A DNA stretch of 23,089 nucleotides from the NCBI GenBank assembly GCA_002492725.1, contig DLAF01000025.1, forward strand, positions 1 to 23,089. The letters run 5' to 3'. A program made the translations under genes and the position numbers. Positions 6,526 through 13,780 of the stretch are shown here, piece after piece (the first letter of the stretch is position 1; each line of letters begins with the position of its first letter). The DNA comes from Lachnospiraceae bacterium UBA7054. GTDB lineage: Bacteria; Bacillota; Clostridia; Lachnospirales; Lachnospiraceae. Below the pieces are notes generated by a model. It was not told the DNA's origin and searched no databases. It saw only the letters and a program-made list of their open reading frames with translations.

Positions 6526-7849
6526 CCTCCGTCTCGTCCGTCTCTGCGAAAAGTTCCCGCAGCATCCCCACAGCATCCGTATAATCATATTTGGAATCCA
6601 CATCCTGCATCAAAAACTCGTTCACTGCCTCGATCTTCTCAATGGCATAATCAATGTTTTTGTTGCTGCCACTCTTATAAGCACCGATGTTGATCAGATC
6701 TTCCGCCTCGTTGTAAGTGGCAAGAACGTTTTTCAGCTTGCCTGCAAGCATTTTATGCTCCTTATCAACGATCTGACTCATACATCTGGAAATACTTTGC
6801 AATACATCGATTGCAGGATAATGATTCTGGTGCGCCAACTTCCTGTTCAACATGATATGGCCGTCCAGAATACTTCTGGCGGTGTCCGTGATCGGCTCAT
6901 TCATGTCGTCGCCGTCCACAAGCACCGTGTATAGGCCGGTGATCGATCCCACCGCCGCACAGCCTGCCCGCTCCAAAAGACGCGGCATCTCCGAATAAAC
7001 GCTGGGAGGGTAGCCCCTTGACACCGGCGGTTCCCCGCTGGCTAAGCCGATCTCCCGCTGTGCCATGGAAAAACGGGTCAGAGAGTCCATCATCAACAGG
7101 ACGTCCTTTCCCTGATCCCTGAAATACTCCGCGATCGCACAGGCGGTCTTCGCCGCCTTATTTCTCTCAAGAGCCGATTTATCCGAGGTAGCGACTACCA
7201 CCACGGAGCGGCGCATACCCTCTTCGCCCAGATCTCTTTCCACAAACTCGCGCACCTCACGGCCGCGCTCACCGATCAGGGCAATTACATTGATGTCTGC
7301 TTTTGTATTTCTTGCAAACATACCCATCAGCGTAGATTTTCCCACGCCGGAACCCGCAAAAATACCGATACGCTGCCCCTTGCCCACCGTCATCAGGCCA
7401 TCGATGGCTTTCACCCCCAGGGGAAGCACTTCGTCAATGATCTTGCGGCTCATGGCATCCGGCGGCTGCGCCTCCACACTGTAAGGCACGCCCGGCAGAT
7501 ATTCGCCGTCGATCCTGCCCAGACCGTCAAGAACCTTTCCCAGAAGATCCTCGCTGACAGGCACCGTCAGGGGATTTCCTGTATTCTCCACGATACATCC
7601 CAGCCCGATTCCGTCGGTTTTGTCGCAGGGCATCAAAAGCGTGCGTTTGTCCTTGAAACCGACCACCTCAGCCGTGATCGGCGGAAAATCACTCCCGACC
7701 GGATAAATCACGCACAGATCCCCGAGTTTTGCCTCCGGGCCCGCAGACTCGATCGTGAGTCCCACGACATTCTCCACCCTGCCCTTTTTCCTAAAAAAGG
7801 TATCATCCTTTATGCTGCTGTATTTATAATAATTGATTGCCGGATTCAT
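6521..7849 (-). CDS. fliI: Flagellum-specific export ATPase FliI
   Basis: FliI is the hexameric ATPase at the base of the flagellar type III export apparatus and is related to F1 beta subunits. The 442-residue product shows Walker A GSGVGKST at 166-173, the conserved GERGREV at 193-199, Walker B LLMMDS at 251-256, and the family stretch RGYPPSVYSEMPRLLERAG near 278-296. The length is normal. The ATG sits 2 bases after the fliH stop, with AGAAGG as ribosome binding site inside the fliH end, so translation is probably coupled. Start of the protein (MNPAINYYKY) varies in the family, but no better start is visible. Confidence 0.97.
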   Translation of the reverse strand: MNPAINYYKYSSIKDDTFFRKKGRVENVVGLTIESAGPEAKLGDLCVIYPVGSDFPPITAEVVGFKDKRTLLMPCDKTDGIGLGCIVENTGNPLTVPVSEDLLGKVLDGLGRIDGEYLPGVPYSVEAQPPDAMSRKIIDEVLPLGVKAIDGLMTVGKGQRIGIFAGSGVGKSTLMGMFARNTKADINVIALIGERGREVREFVERDLGEEGMRRSVVVVATSDKSALERNKAAKTACAIAEYFRDQGKDVLLMMDSLTRFSMAQREIGLASGEPPVSRGYPPSVYSEMPRLLERAGCAAVGSITGLYTVLVDGDDMNEPITDTARSILDGHIMLNRKLAHQNHYPAIDVLQSISRCMSQIVDKEHKMLAGKLKNVLATYNEAEDLINIGAYKSGSNKNIDYAIEKIEAVNEFLMQDVDSKYDYTDAVGMLRELFAETDETEA

Positions 7850-7851
7850 CC

Positions 7852-8742
7852 TTAAACCTTCTCATAGGATAACACTTGTAATTTCTTGGTCAATTCCTCC
7901 AACTGCGTTCCTACGCCGCAGTCAAAGATTCCGCCGTCCGTCTCGATCAGGCAATCTCCCTTGGAAAGAGCAATGTCTTCTATGATCTCGATCAGGCCGC
8001 GGCCTGCCACAGCGCCCTCGATCAGGGCCTGCTTCTGCATGTTTACATGAGGGTAATCGTCAGCTGACACATGCACGATAAAAGTTCTGCTGCTCTCCAC
8101 CTTCCGCAGGGTGGAATCAATCAAATGCACCAGAATATCTCTGTTGTCCATAAGATCCACGCCGAAAATATGGCTGTAGACATCTGTTATCGTTTCAATA
8201 AAGCGGGGTTCCAGCGTTTCCAGCAGCTCGTCGTACTCTGCTTCCAGCGCTCTTTTTCTCTCGGCAAGTTCCTGTTTCAGGCCGTCCGTCTCAGCCATGC
8301 CCTTTGCATAGCCTTCCTCGAAGCCCTGTCGGTTGCCTTCCTCAACGGCATCGGCACGCATTGTCATGCTCTGACTGCGTGCATCCTCGAGGATTCTTTC
8401 CGCCTCAGCTCTTGCTTCCTCCAGAATCCTTTCCGCCTGTGCCTCGATCTCCTCCAAATTCGGTCCGGAAAGATCACCCGCCTTAATCACGCCGGAAGCG
8501 CCCTCCCCGTCATCAAAAAGTGCGTCGATTTCCTCGCCTGCGATACCGCTTGTAAACGCTTCGTCGCTCTCACCCTCCTCCTCTTCAAAGGAAGGCAGAG
8601 CGGACGCATTGGCCCTGCGAAGATTTTCCCACTCCTCAATGCGCTCCGCAACAAGAGCGTTGGAGTCGATCACGCACTTCTCGTCACCGTCTACTCTGAC
8701 CCAGCCGGCTTTATATAAATTTCTTTGCTTCATCTTAAACAA
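7852..8742 (-). CDS. fliH: Flagellar assembly protein FliH
   Basis: FliH is the peripheral-stalk-like regulator that binds FliI and docks it at the C-ring. The product has a charged N-terminal part, a long helical middle with an Ala/Glu-rich coiled coil (EEIEAQAERILEEARAEAER), a GxxxG run (GNRQGFEEGYAKG) typical of FliH, and a C-terminal domain with the pattern DNRDILVHLIDSTLRKVESS. The start is uncertain. I chose TTG at 8742 because GGAGGAG (8752-8758) lies 9 bases upstream. An ATG at 8733, one base after the fliG stop, would give 293 residues but is 18 bases from that site. An open frame continues to a TTG at 8775. Either start places it tightly behind fliG. Confidence 0.88.
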   Translation of the reverse strand: MFKMKQRNLYKAGWVRVDGDEKCVIDSNALVAERIEEWENLRRANASALPSFEEEEGESDEAFTSGIAGEEIDALFDDGEGASGVIKAGDLSGPNLEEIEAQAERILEEARAEAERILEDARSQSMTMRADAVEEGNRQGFEEGYAKGMAETDGLKQELAERKRALEAEYDELLETLEPRFIETITDVYSHIFGVDLMDNRDILVHLIDSTLRKVESSRTFIVHVSADDYPHVNMQKQALIEGAVAGRGLIEIIEDIALSKGDCLIETDGGIFDCGVGTQLEELTKKLQVLSYEKV

Positions 8743-9757
8743 TGATTTCGTCTCCTCCGCCTCTGGAGATAACAATTTCTGCAGCGTCTTCCAGTTTTCT
8801 GATGATATTTACGATCTTCTGCTGCGCTTCCTCCACGTCCTTCATACGGACAGGACCCATGAACTCCATATCCTCCTTTATCATCACCGCCAGACGCTTT
8901 GAGAGGTTGTTAAAGATTGCATTCTGCACCTCTTCATTGGAGCCCTTGAGGGCAATCGCCAGATCGGAGTTATCCACATCACGCAGCACACGCTGAATCG
9001 CACGGTCGTCCAAAAGCAGGATATCCTCGAAGACAAACATCTTCTTTCTGATCTCGTCCGCAAGTTCCGGCTCCTCGATCTCCAAAGTTTCCATGATATG
9101 CTTCTCTGTCCCGCGATCCACGGTATTTAAGATCTCCACGACAGCGTCCACGCCGCCGATGATCGTGTAATCCTGGTTCACCAGGGATGACAGTTTGGAT
9201 TCCAATACCTTCTCCACTTCCTTGATCACGTCCGGACTGGTCCTGTCCATGACGGCAATACGTTTCGTGACGTCCGCCTGTCTGTCAGGCGGGAGTGCGG
9301 AGACGATGACCGCCGCCTGCCCGGGCGCCAGATAAGATAAGATAAGTGCTATGGTCTGAGGATGTTCGTCCTGAATAAAGTTTAAAAGCTGTGCCGCATC
9401 CGCCTTTCTGACAAACTCGAACGGTTTTACCTGGAGGGATGCCGTCAGCTTGCCAATCACGTCCATTGCCTTATCCGCTCCGAACGATTTTTCCAAAAGC
9501 TCTTTCGCGTAGTTGATACCGCCCTCCGCGATATACTGCTGTGCCAGACACACCTGATAAAATTCGTTGACCACACTGTCCTTAAGCTGCGGTGTAATGC
9601 TTCTGGTATTGGCGATCTCCAGCGTCAGTTCTTCCACCTCGTCCTCTTTGAGATGTTTAAAGATTGCTGCGGATTTCTCCGGTCCCAGAGCAATCATCAG
9701 GATAGCCGCTTTTTGGATGCCGGTTATATTTTGGTCTGCCGACGACCTCGCTGCCAT
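8735..9757 (-). CDS. fliG: Flagellar motor switch protein FliG
   Basis: FliG forms the top of the C-ring, binds FliF, and converts stator force into torque. The 340-residue product has the N-terminal FliF-binding domain (GIQKAAILMIALGPEKSAAI, 13-32), the middle-domain EHPQT motif at 131-135, the hydrophobic MFVFED motif at 240-245, and the C-terminal torque helix region with charged residues around 250-270 (LLDDRAIQRVLRDVDNSDLA). The length is standard. The ATG lies 5 bases after the fliF stop and uses GGGGGT across that stop as ribosome binding site. The end is close to or overlaps the fliH start. Confidence 0.97.
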   Translation of the reverse strand: MAARSSADQNITGIQKAAILMIALGPEKSAAIFKHLKEDEVEELTLEIANTRSITPQLKDSVVNEFYQVCLAQQYIAEGGINYAKELLEKSFGADKAMDVIGKLTASLQVKPFEFVRKADAAQLLNFIQDEHPQTIALILSYLAPGQAAVIVSALPPDRQADVTKRIAVMDRTSPDVIKEVEKVLESKLSSLVNQDYTIIGGVDAVVEILNTVDRGTEKHIMETLEIEEPELADEIRKKMFVFEDILLLDDRAIQRVLRDVDNSDLAIALKGSNEEVQNAIFNNLSKRLAVMIKEDMEFMGPVRMKDVEEAQQKIVNIIRKLEDAAEIVISRGGGDEIIV

Positions 9758-9762
9758 TTTTC

Positions 9763-11367
9763 TTACCCCCAGTCCTCATTTAACCAGTTGCGCAGCAAGT
9801 TTGCCGCCGCTTCCGGATTTTCTTCCACGAATTTATTGACAAGTCTTCTCTCCTCCGACTCGTTTTCAGAGGAGATCTCCTCCAACTGTACAGTAGACTG
9901 TAAGAGGTTCTCCACAGACAGCTCTTCCTCTTCCTCCTCGTGTTTCTCGCTGCGCATGCTTCTGAGTACCACGAAGGCCAAAAGTGCCAAAATCAGCACG
10001 ATGAGCAGAATCTGTACCACATCCGTTGCCGTGATCGCAGAACCCTCCGCGTCAAAGAACAGATTTTCACTGTAAGCTACCAGCGTGATCTTATCCGAAG
10101 AAATGCCCGTGGCATTCGCTACTACCGTGAGGAACGCCTCATCCAGTTCCAGTCTGGTACGCTCCGTGTTGTTGAGCTTATACTCCTCCCAACTGATACC
10201 GTCCAGCAGACCCTGCATCTTTGCGTCCTCCTCGCGGATGACATTGTAGCGAATCAGGGAAGCAGAAAGAGACGATGCGCCGTAATCGATTGTCCCACCG
10301 GCCGACTCCGTGGTGGTGATCTTCTCGTTGGGCAGATAATCCCTGCTCTCCTCGCTCTGCGTGGAGGAAGACCGGTTGTTATCTTCCATCACATAAGTGG
10401 AATCGTCGTCGTTTGAGTCCGTCCCCGGCACGCCGCCTATGCCGCTGGTATTCTCGGAACTGAAGATATCCTCATGGCTTAAAACGCCCTGGGTCTGTCC
10501 GTCCGCCGGGGTATAGGTATGCTCCGTCGTCTTCTGGTTGGAAAAATCCAGTACCAGATTGGGCGAAACCTCCACATTGTCAAATTCATTCGTGCCGAGG
10601 ATCACCCGCCGCACGTTATTGATCATATTCTTTTCCGCCTCACTCTTCACGGAAAGCTGGGCATTTGCCAAGCCGGAGGCCGAATAATTCTCGTCTCCCG
10701 TAAAGAGCATATTGCCATCCGTATCCAAAATGACAATATTGTTTGTCGTCTTATTTCCTAACGCCGTCGCAATCGCACGCGCTAAATAGGCCGCGTTCTC
10801 CTGTGGGAACTCGTCCTTTAATTCCAGCTGTACCCAGGCGGAAGATTCCTCTTCCCTGGCAATCAGCGTTCCGTTATCCTCCGGAATATTCAGTTTGACT
10901 CGTGCCCTCTTGATCGCCGTGAACATGGACAGGAAATCATTTGCCAGCTGCTCTTCCAGATATTTTACATGCTTTTTCTGCTTGTCGGACTCCGTGGTAG
11001 AAAAACTGCCATCCGTCACGTTCTCGATGCCGTAACCGGCCGCCTGAATATTGTTGGCCCCAAGCAGAAGATTTGCCCGGCCAATCTCTTCGGCCAGAAT
11101 GGTCACGGTCAATCCATCGTCCGAAATCTGGTAATGATAGCCGTCCGCCTCCAAAAGATCGCGTACTTCCGCGGCCTCTTTTGTCGTCTCGCACTGCCGG
11201 AGCAGGATATACTGCGGCTTGGTAAGCCACGATACGATAAAAACAAGCGCAATAATGAGTACTGCAACCACACCCACGATCAAAGTCTTCTGCTTTGCCG
11301 TAAAGCGGTTCCACCACTCCAGTATCTTACTTCCCAATTCTTTCAGTTTCTCGACTATTCTTTCCAC
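9763..11367 (-). CDS. fliF: Flagellar MS-ring protein FliF
   Basis: FliF builds the MS ring in the inner membrane, the first scaffold of the basal body. The 534-residue product has two membrane segments, at about 28-48 (TLIVGVVAVLIIALVFIVSW) and 450-469 (DVVQILLIVLILALLAFVVL), enclosing the large extracytoplasmic ring-building domains. The C-terminal cytoplasmic tail ends in FVEENPEAAANLLRNWLNED, the FliG-binding element. The start codon is GTG, with GGGGAG about 9 bases upstream; a nearby upstream ATG (11390) is out of frame. The gene follows fliE by 45 bases. An acidic run (EEEEEE-like) follows the second membrane segment. Confidence 0.97.
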   Translation of the reverse strand: MERIVEKLKELGSKILEWWNRFTAKQKTLIVGVVAVLIIALVFIVSWLTKPQYILLRQCETTKEAAEVRDLLEADGYHYQISDDGLTVTILAEEIGRANLLLGANNIQAAGYGIENVTDGSFSTTESDKQKKHVKYLEEQLANDFLSMFTAIKRARVKLNIPEDNGTLIAREEESSAWVQLELKDEFPQENAAYLARAIATALGNKTTNNIVILDTDGNMLFTGDENYSASGLANAQLSVKSEAEKNMINNVRRVILGTNEFDNVEVSPNLVLDFSNQKTTEHTYTPADGQTQGVLSHEDIFSSENTSGIGGVPGTDSNDDDSTYVMEDNNRSSSTQSEESRDYLPNEKITTTESAGGTIDYGASSLSASLIRYNVIREEDAKMQGLLDGISWEEYKLNNTERTRLELDEAFLTVVANATGISSDKITLVAYSENLFFDAEGSAITATDVVQILLIVLILALLAFVVLRSMRSEKHEEEEEELSVENLLQSTVQLEEISSENESEERRLVNKFVEENPEAAANLLRNWLNEDWG

Positions 11368-11412
11368 GGCAACTCTCTCCCCTTCAGCATCCTGCCCTTA
11401 CCGGACTGACAA

Positions 11413-11739
11413 CTAAATCTGCATCTGGATCAGTTCCTTGTAAGCCTCCAGAAGCTTGTCTCTGATCGCCACTGTGTACTGCAGGGCCGTGGAAGCCTTT
11501 GACAAAGCGATGGCCAGGTCGTGCGTATTTTCCGTCTCACCCAGCGCCCACTTGATCTTTTCGTCCTCCGCATCCGACAGATAACTGTTCGTCGTGTTCA
11601 GATTGTCGATTGCGGTATGTAACAGACTGTCAAAGCCGTTTTCCTTATAATCCTCGAGCTTTGTCGTGGGCGCAGCCTTTGCCGCATCCCGGATTACCCC
11701 CGAGGACACATTATACAATTCCGTGATATCCAAAGCCAT
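11413..11739 (-). CDS. fliE: Flagellar hook-basal body complex protein FliE
   Basis: FliE links the MS ring to the proximal rod and is among the first exported subunits. The 108-residue product has the typical length and the conserved C-terminal half with LAIALSKASTALQYTVAIRD and a final KLLEAYKELIQMQI. The ATG follows GGAGGG by about 7 bases. It follows flgC after an AT-rich 106-base gap, which may hold a weak promoter. Confidence 0.95.
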   Translation of the reverse strand: MALDITELYNVSSGVIRDAAKAAPTTKLEDYKENGFDSLLHTAIDNLNTTNSYLSDAEDEKIKWALGETENTHDLAIALSKASTALQYTVAIRDKLLEAYKELIQMQI

Positions 11740-11767
11740 TTCCTATCCCTCCGCCGTTCTCCGGCAT

Positions 11768-11796
11768 CTTATATCTGTTATCTATATTTTAAGCAA
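11768..11796 (-). promoter_or_regulatory. Weak promoter-like element before fliE
   Basis: On the minus strand TTGCTT (11796-11791) is followed after 17 bases by TATAAG (11773-11768). The -10 matches 5 of 6 and the -35 only 3 of 6. It lies in the AT-rich gap between flgC and fliE (11740-11845). It could give extra transcription of fliE onward, but AT-rich gaps yield such matches by chance. Confidence 0.25.
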
Positions 11797-11845
11797 TTTC
11801 ATAACACTTGTTTTTAAATATTTTCCCGCCCTCAGCCGGCTGCTC

Positions 11846-12295
11846 TTAGCTGTTAGTCAAAAGATTCAGACCCATGGTCGCAATGTTCTTGCTGGCGGAG
11901 AAAGCCGTACCGTTTGCCTGATAAGCGCGGGAAGCATCGATCAGGTTGGTAAACTCCGTGATGGGGTTTACATTCGGGTACATCACATAGCCATTCTCAT
12001 CCGCATCGGGATGGGAAGGATCGTAGACCTTGTTGCCCTCGGTCTTGGTGTCCTCATAGACGCCGGTCACCTTCACGCCGGTGCCCGAATAGCGGTCGGT
12101 CGCTCTGTTTAAGACCTGATGAAAAGGCGTCTGGGAATTTTTCTCCTCAAACACCACGATCTTTCTGCGGTAGGGCGTTCCGTCCTCCGTCCGCGTCGTA
12201 TTCATGTTGGCCACATTCTGGGAAATCGTATCCATCCGGAAACGCTCCGCCGTCATGCCGCTCGCGTTGATATCAAATGCCGTAAACAATGCCAT
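11846..12295 (-). CDS. flgC: Flagellar basal-body rod protein FlgC
   Basis: FlgC is one of the proximal rod subunits, exported and assembled above FliE. The 149-residue product has the rod signature at the N-terminus (FDINASGMTAERFRMDTISQ then NVANMNT) and the C-terminal rod helix (YVMYPNVNPITEFTNLIDAS and RAYQANGTAFSASKNIATMG). The length is normal. The start ATG lies behind GGGAGGAAAG. It follows flgB after 35 bases and belongs to the same transcript. Confidence 0.96.
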   Translation of the reverse strand: MALFTAFDINASGMTAERFRMDTISQNVANMNTTRTEDGTPYRRKIVVFEEKNSQTPFHQVLNRATDRYSGTGVKVTGVYEDTKTEGNKVYDPSHPDADENGYVMYPNVNPITEFTNLIDASRAYQANGTAFSASKNIATMGLNLLTNS

Positions 12296-12330
12296 GATTT
12301 CTTTCCTCCCAGGAAATTCTTCTCGTGTTG

Positions 12331-12729
12331 TTACTTCATAACCATCTTCAGGTTTTTAAATTCCTCGTTGACACTCTGATAAAGCCCCTGATAGACTACC
12401 TGGTTCTTTGCCAGATACACGCCCTCCGTGTCGGGATCCACATTATTGCCGTCTATCCGGTACGAATAGCCGGCATAATCCGTGTAGGTGATGGGCTTAA
12501 GACGGTTCATCTTGACATCCGCTACCTTCGCATCCATTGACTGGTAACGGGAATGCCGCAGCGCCTTGGCAAGCTGGGTCTCAAAATTGATATCCTGCCT
12601 TTTATAACCGGGCGTGTCCGCATTGGCAAGGTTGTTGGAAAGCGCCTCATTTCGAAGCCACGATGCATCCATCGCCTTATCCAGTACATTCACATAGTCA
12701 AACACATTTGTATCGATCAGAGAACTCAT
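12331..12729 (-). CDS. flgB: Flagellar basal-body rod protein FlgB
   Basis: FlgB is a proximal rod subunit and the first gene of the flagellar operon here. I place the start at ATG 12729, giving 132 residues (MSSLIDTNVFDYVNVLDKAM), because AAGGAGTG lies 9 bases upstream and the family N-terminus begins here. A longer open frame to 12786 would run into the promoter and has no ribosome binding site. The rod motif (RNEALSNNLANADTPGYKRQ) is clear. The C-terminal half ends with VYQGLYQSVNEEFKNLKMVM. It follows codY by 76 bases with a promoter between them. Confidence 0.95.
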   Translation of the reverse strand: MSSLIDTNVFDYVNVLDKAMDASWLRNEALSNNLANADTPGYKRQDINFETQLAKALRHSRYQSMDAKVADVKMNRLKPITYTDYAGYSYRIDGNNVDPDTEGVYLAKNQVVYQGLYQSVNEEFKNLKMVMK

Positions 12730-12768
12730 TTTGCCACACTCCTTCCACAATAATAGAGTCCATATTTC

Positions 12769-12796
12769 ATTATAATTAAAATACAAAAAATTACAA
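12769..12796 (-). promoter_or_regulatory. Sigma-A-type promoter of the flagellar operon
   Basis: In the codY-flgB gap, minus-strand TTGTAA (12796-12791) and a perfect TATAAT (12774-12769) are 16 bases apart. The predicted start point lies about 33 bases before the flgB ATG. The surrounding sequence is AT-rich. No sigma-28-type element is visible here, so the early operon is probably read by the housekeeping sigma factor, as for the fla/che operon of Bacillus. Confidence 0.6.
12778..12792 (-). promoter_or_regulatory. Possible CodY box inside the flgB promoter
   Basis: The minus-strand 15-mer AATTTTTTGTATTTT matches the CodY consensus AATTTTCWGAAAATT at 11 of 15 positions and overlaps the -35 and spacer of the flgB promoter. 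CodY is known to repress the fla/che promoter in Bacillus. The match falls in low-complexity AT-rich sequence, so chance similarity is a real risk. Confidence 0.3.
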
Positions 12797-12805
12797 GTTT
12801 TTTAT

Positions 12806-13591
12806 TTAGAACCGTCCCTGCTCTTTGAGTTTTTCTACCTCTTCGAAGACCACATCATTCAAAACCTTGATATATGTGCCTTTCATGCCCGAAGAGCGGG
12901 ATTCGATCACGCCCGCGCTCTCAAATTTTCTGAGGGCGTTTACAATGACCGAGCGGGTGATGCCCACCTTATCCGCGATCTTGCTGGCCACAAGGATTCC
13001 CTCCATGCCGCCCAGCTCGTCAAAAATGTGGGTGATAGCCTCCATCTCCGAAAAAGAGAGCGTGGAGATCGCCGATTTCACCACCGCCACCTTGCGGTTT
13101 TCTTCCGCGTTTTCCTCGCTGACTGCCCGCAGCATTTCCAGGCCCACTACAGTCGTGCCATATTCGCACAGGATGATATCGTCGATGTCGTACTGGTCGT
13201 CACACTTATAGAGAAAGAGCGTGCCCAGCCGCTCACCCGATATCTCGATGGGAGCGATTACCGCCTGAAAGCGCCGGATCCCCGGACTCTCAAAGCCGAG
13301 CGTCTCAAGATTGACATTCTCCTTGGTCGAAAGCACCCCCAGCAGACGTTCGTTTAACATGGGATCGATGAACCCACCCACATGATCCACGATCAACTCC
13401 GTGATAGACTCCACCGACTCCGTATCACCGATGCCGAGTACCTTTCCTTTTCTGCTCACCACCAGCACATTGGAGGTCAGAATCTCCTTCAGGACATCGC
13501 AGATATCATTAAAAACTACCTTTCCCGAATTGTTGTTGTGTAAAAGTTTCCCAATCTTTCTGGTCTTATCCAATAACTGCACACTGCTCAT
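12806..13591 (-). CDS. codY: Global transcriptional regulator CodY
   Basis: CodY senses branched-chain amino acids and GTP in Firmicutes and represses nutrient, competence and motility genes. The 261-residue product has the N-terminal GAF domain (about 5-150, with VLVVSRKGKVLG and GERLGTLFLYK) and the C-terminal winged helix-turn-helix at about 195-245 with the near-invariant IADKVGITRSVIVNALRKFE and SAGVIESRS. The length is standard. In the GAF pocket region, residues 54-81 contain no arginine, although B. subtilis CodY uses R61 there for the ligand carboxylate. The ATG follows GAGGAG by 8 bases. It has its own promoter and lies directly before flgB, as in Bacillus. Confidence 0.97.
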   Translation of the reverse strand: MSSVQLLDKTRKIGKLLHNNNSGKVVFNDICDVLKEILTSNVLVVSRKGKVLGIGDTESVESITELIVDHVGGFIDPMLNERLLGVLSTKENVNLETLGFESPGIRRFQAVIAPIEISGERLGTLFLYKCDDQYDIDDIILCEYGTTVVGLEMLRAVSEENAEENRKVAVVKSAISTLSFSEMEAITHIFDELGGMEGILVASKIADKVGITRSVIVNALRKFESAGVIESRSSGMKGTYIKVLNDVVFEEVEKLKEQGRF

Positions 13592-13640
13592 TGTGTTTAC
13601 TCCTCAATCGTATTTTCCAAAATCAGACTCCAACACTTAG

Positions 13641-13669
13641 ATTTTATCACACCATTTGAGCATTTTCAA
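13641..13669 (-). promoter_or_regulatory. Sigma-A promoter of codY with extended -10
   Basis: Minus-strand TTGAAA (13669-13664) and TAAAAT (13646-13641) are 17 bases apart, and TGA directly precedes the -10 as an extended -10 element. The predicted start lies about 43 bases before the codY ATG. The rest of the 189-base topA-codY gap (13592-13780) shows no convincing terminator. An imperfect ATTTT/AAAAT palindrome lies in the leader, but it is a poor CodY box. Confidence 0.65.
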
Positions 13670-13780
13670 TGTGTTAACGCCGCAATTTGACCGTATATTC
13701 CATTAATTGTTCCCATTTTTTGAATATTTTGTAAATTTGATATCCGCTGTACATAGCATTCTACCGCTTCGTCCTGTTTC

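Noticed and set aside
4..8902. Many open frames on the plus strand, several above 100 codons
   Set aside because: All lie opposite well-supported minus-strand genes, have no family resemblance, and are rich in His, Arg and Cys as expected of shadow frames.
12730..12786. Longer flgB start at 12786
   Set aside because: It would run through the predicted promoter; the ATG at 12729 has a good AAGGAG site and matches the family N-terminus.
13600..13630. CodY autoregulation box in the codY leader
   Set aside because: The ATTTT/AAAAT palindrome matches the 15-base consensus at only about 9 positions.
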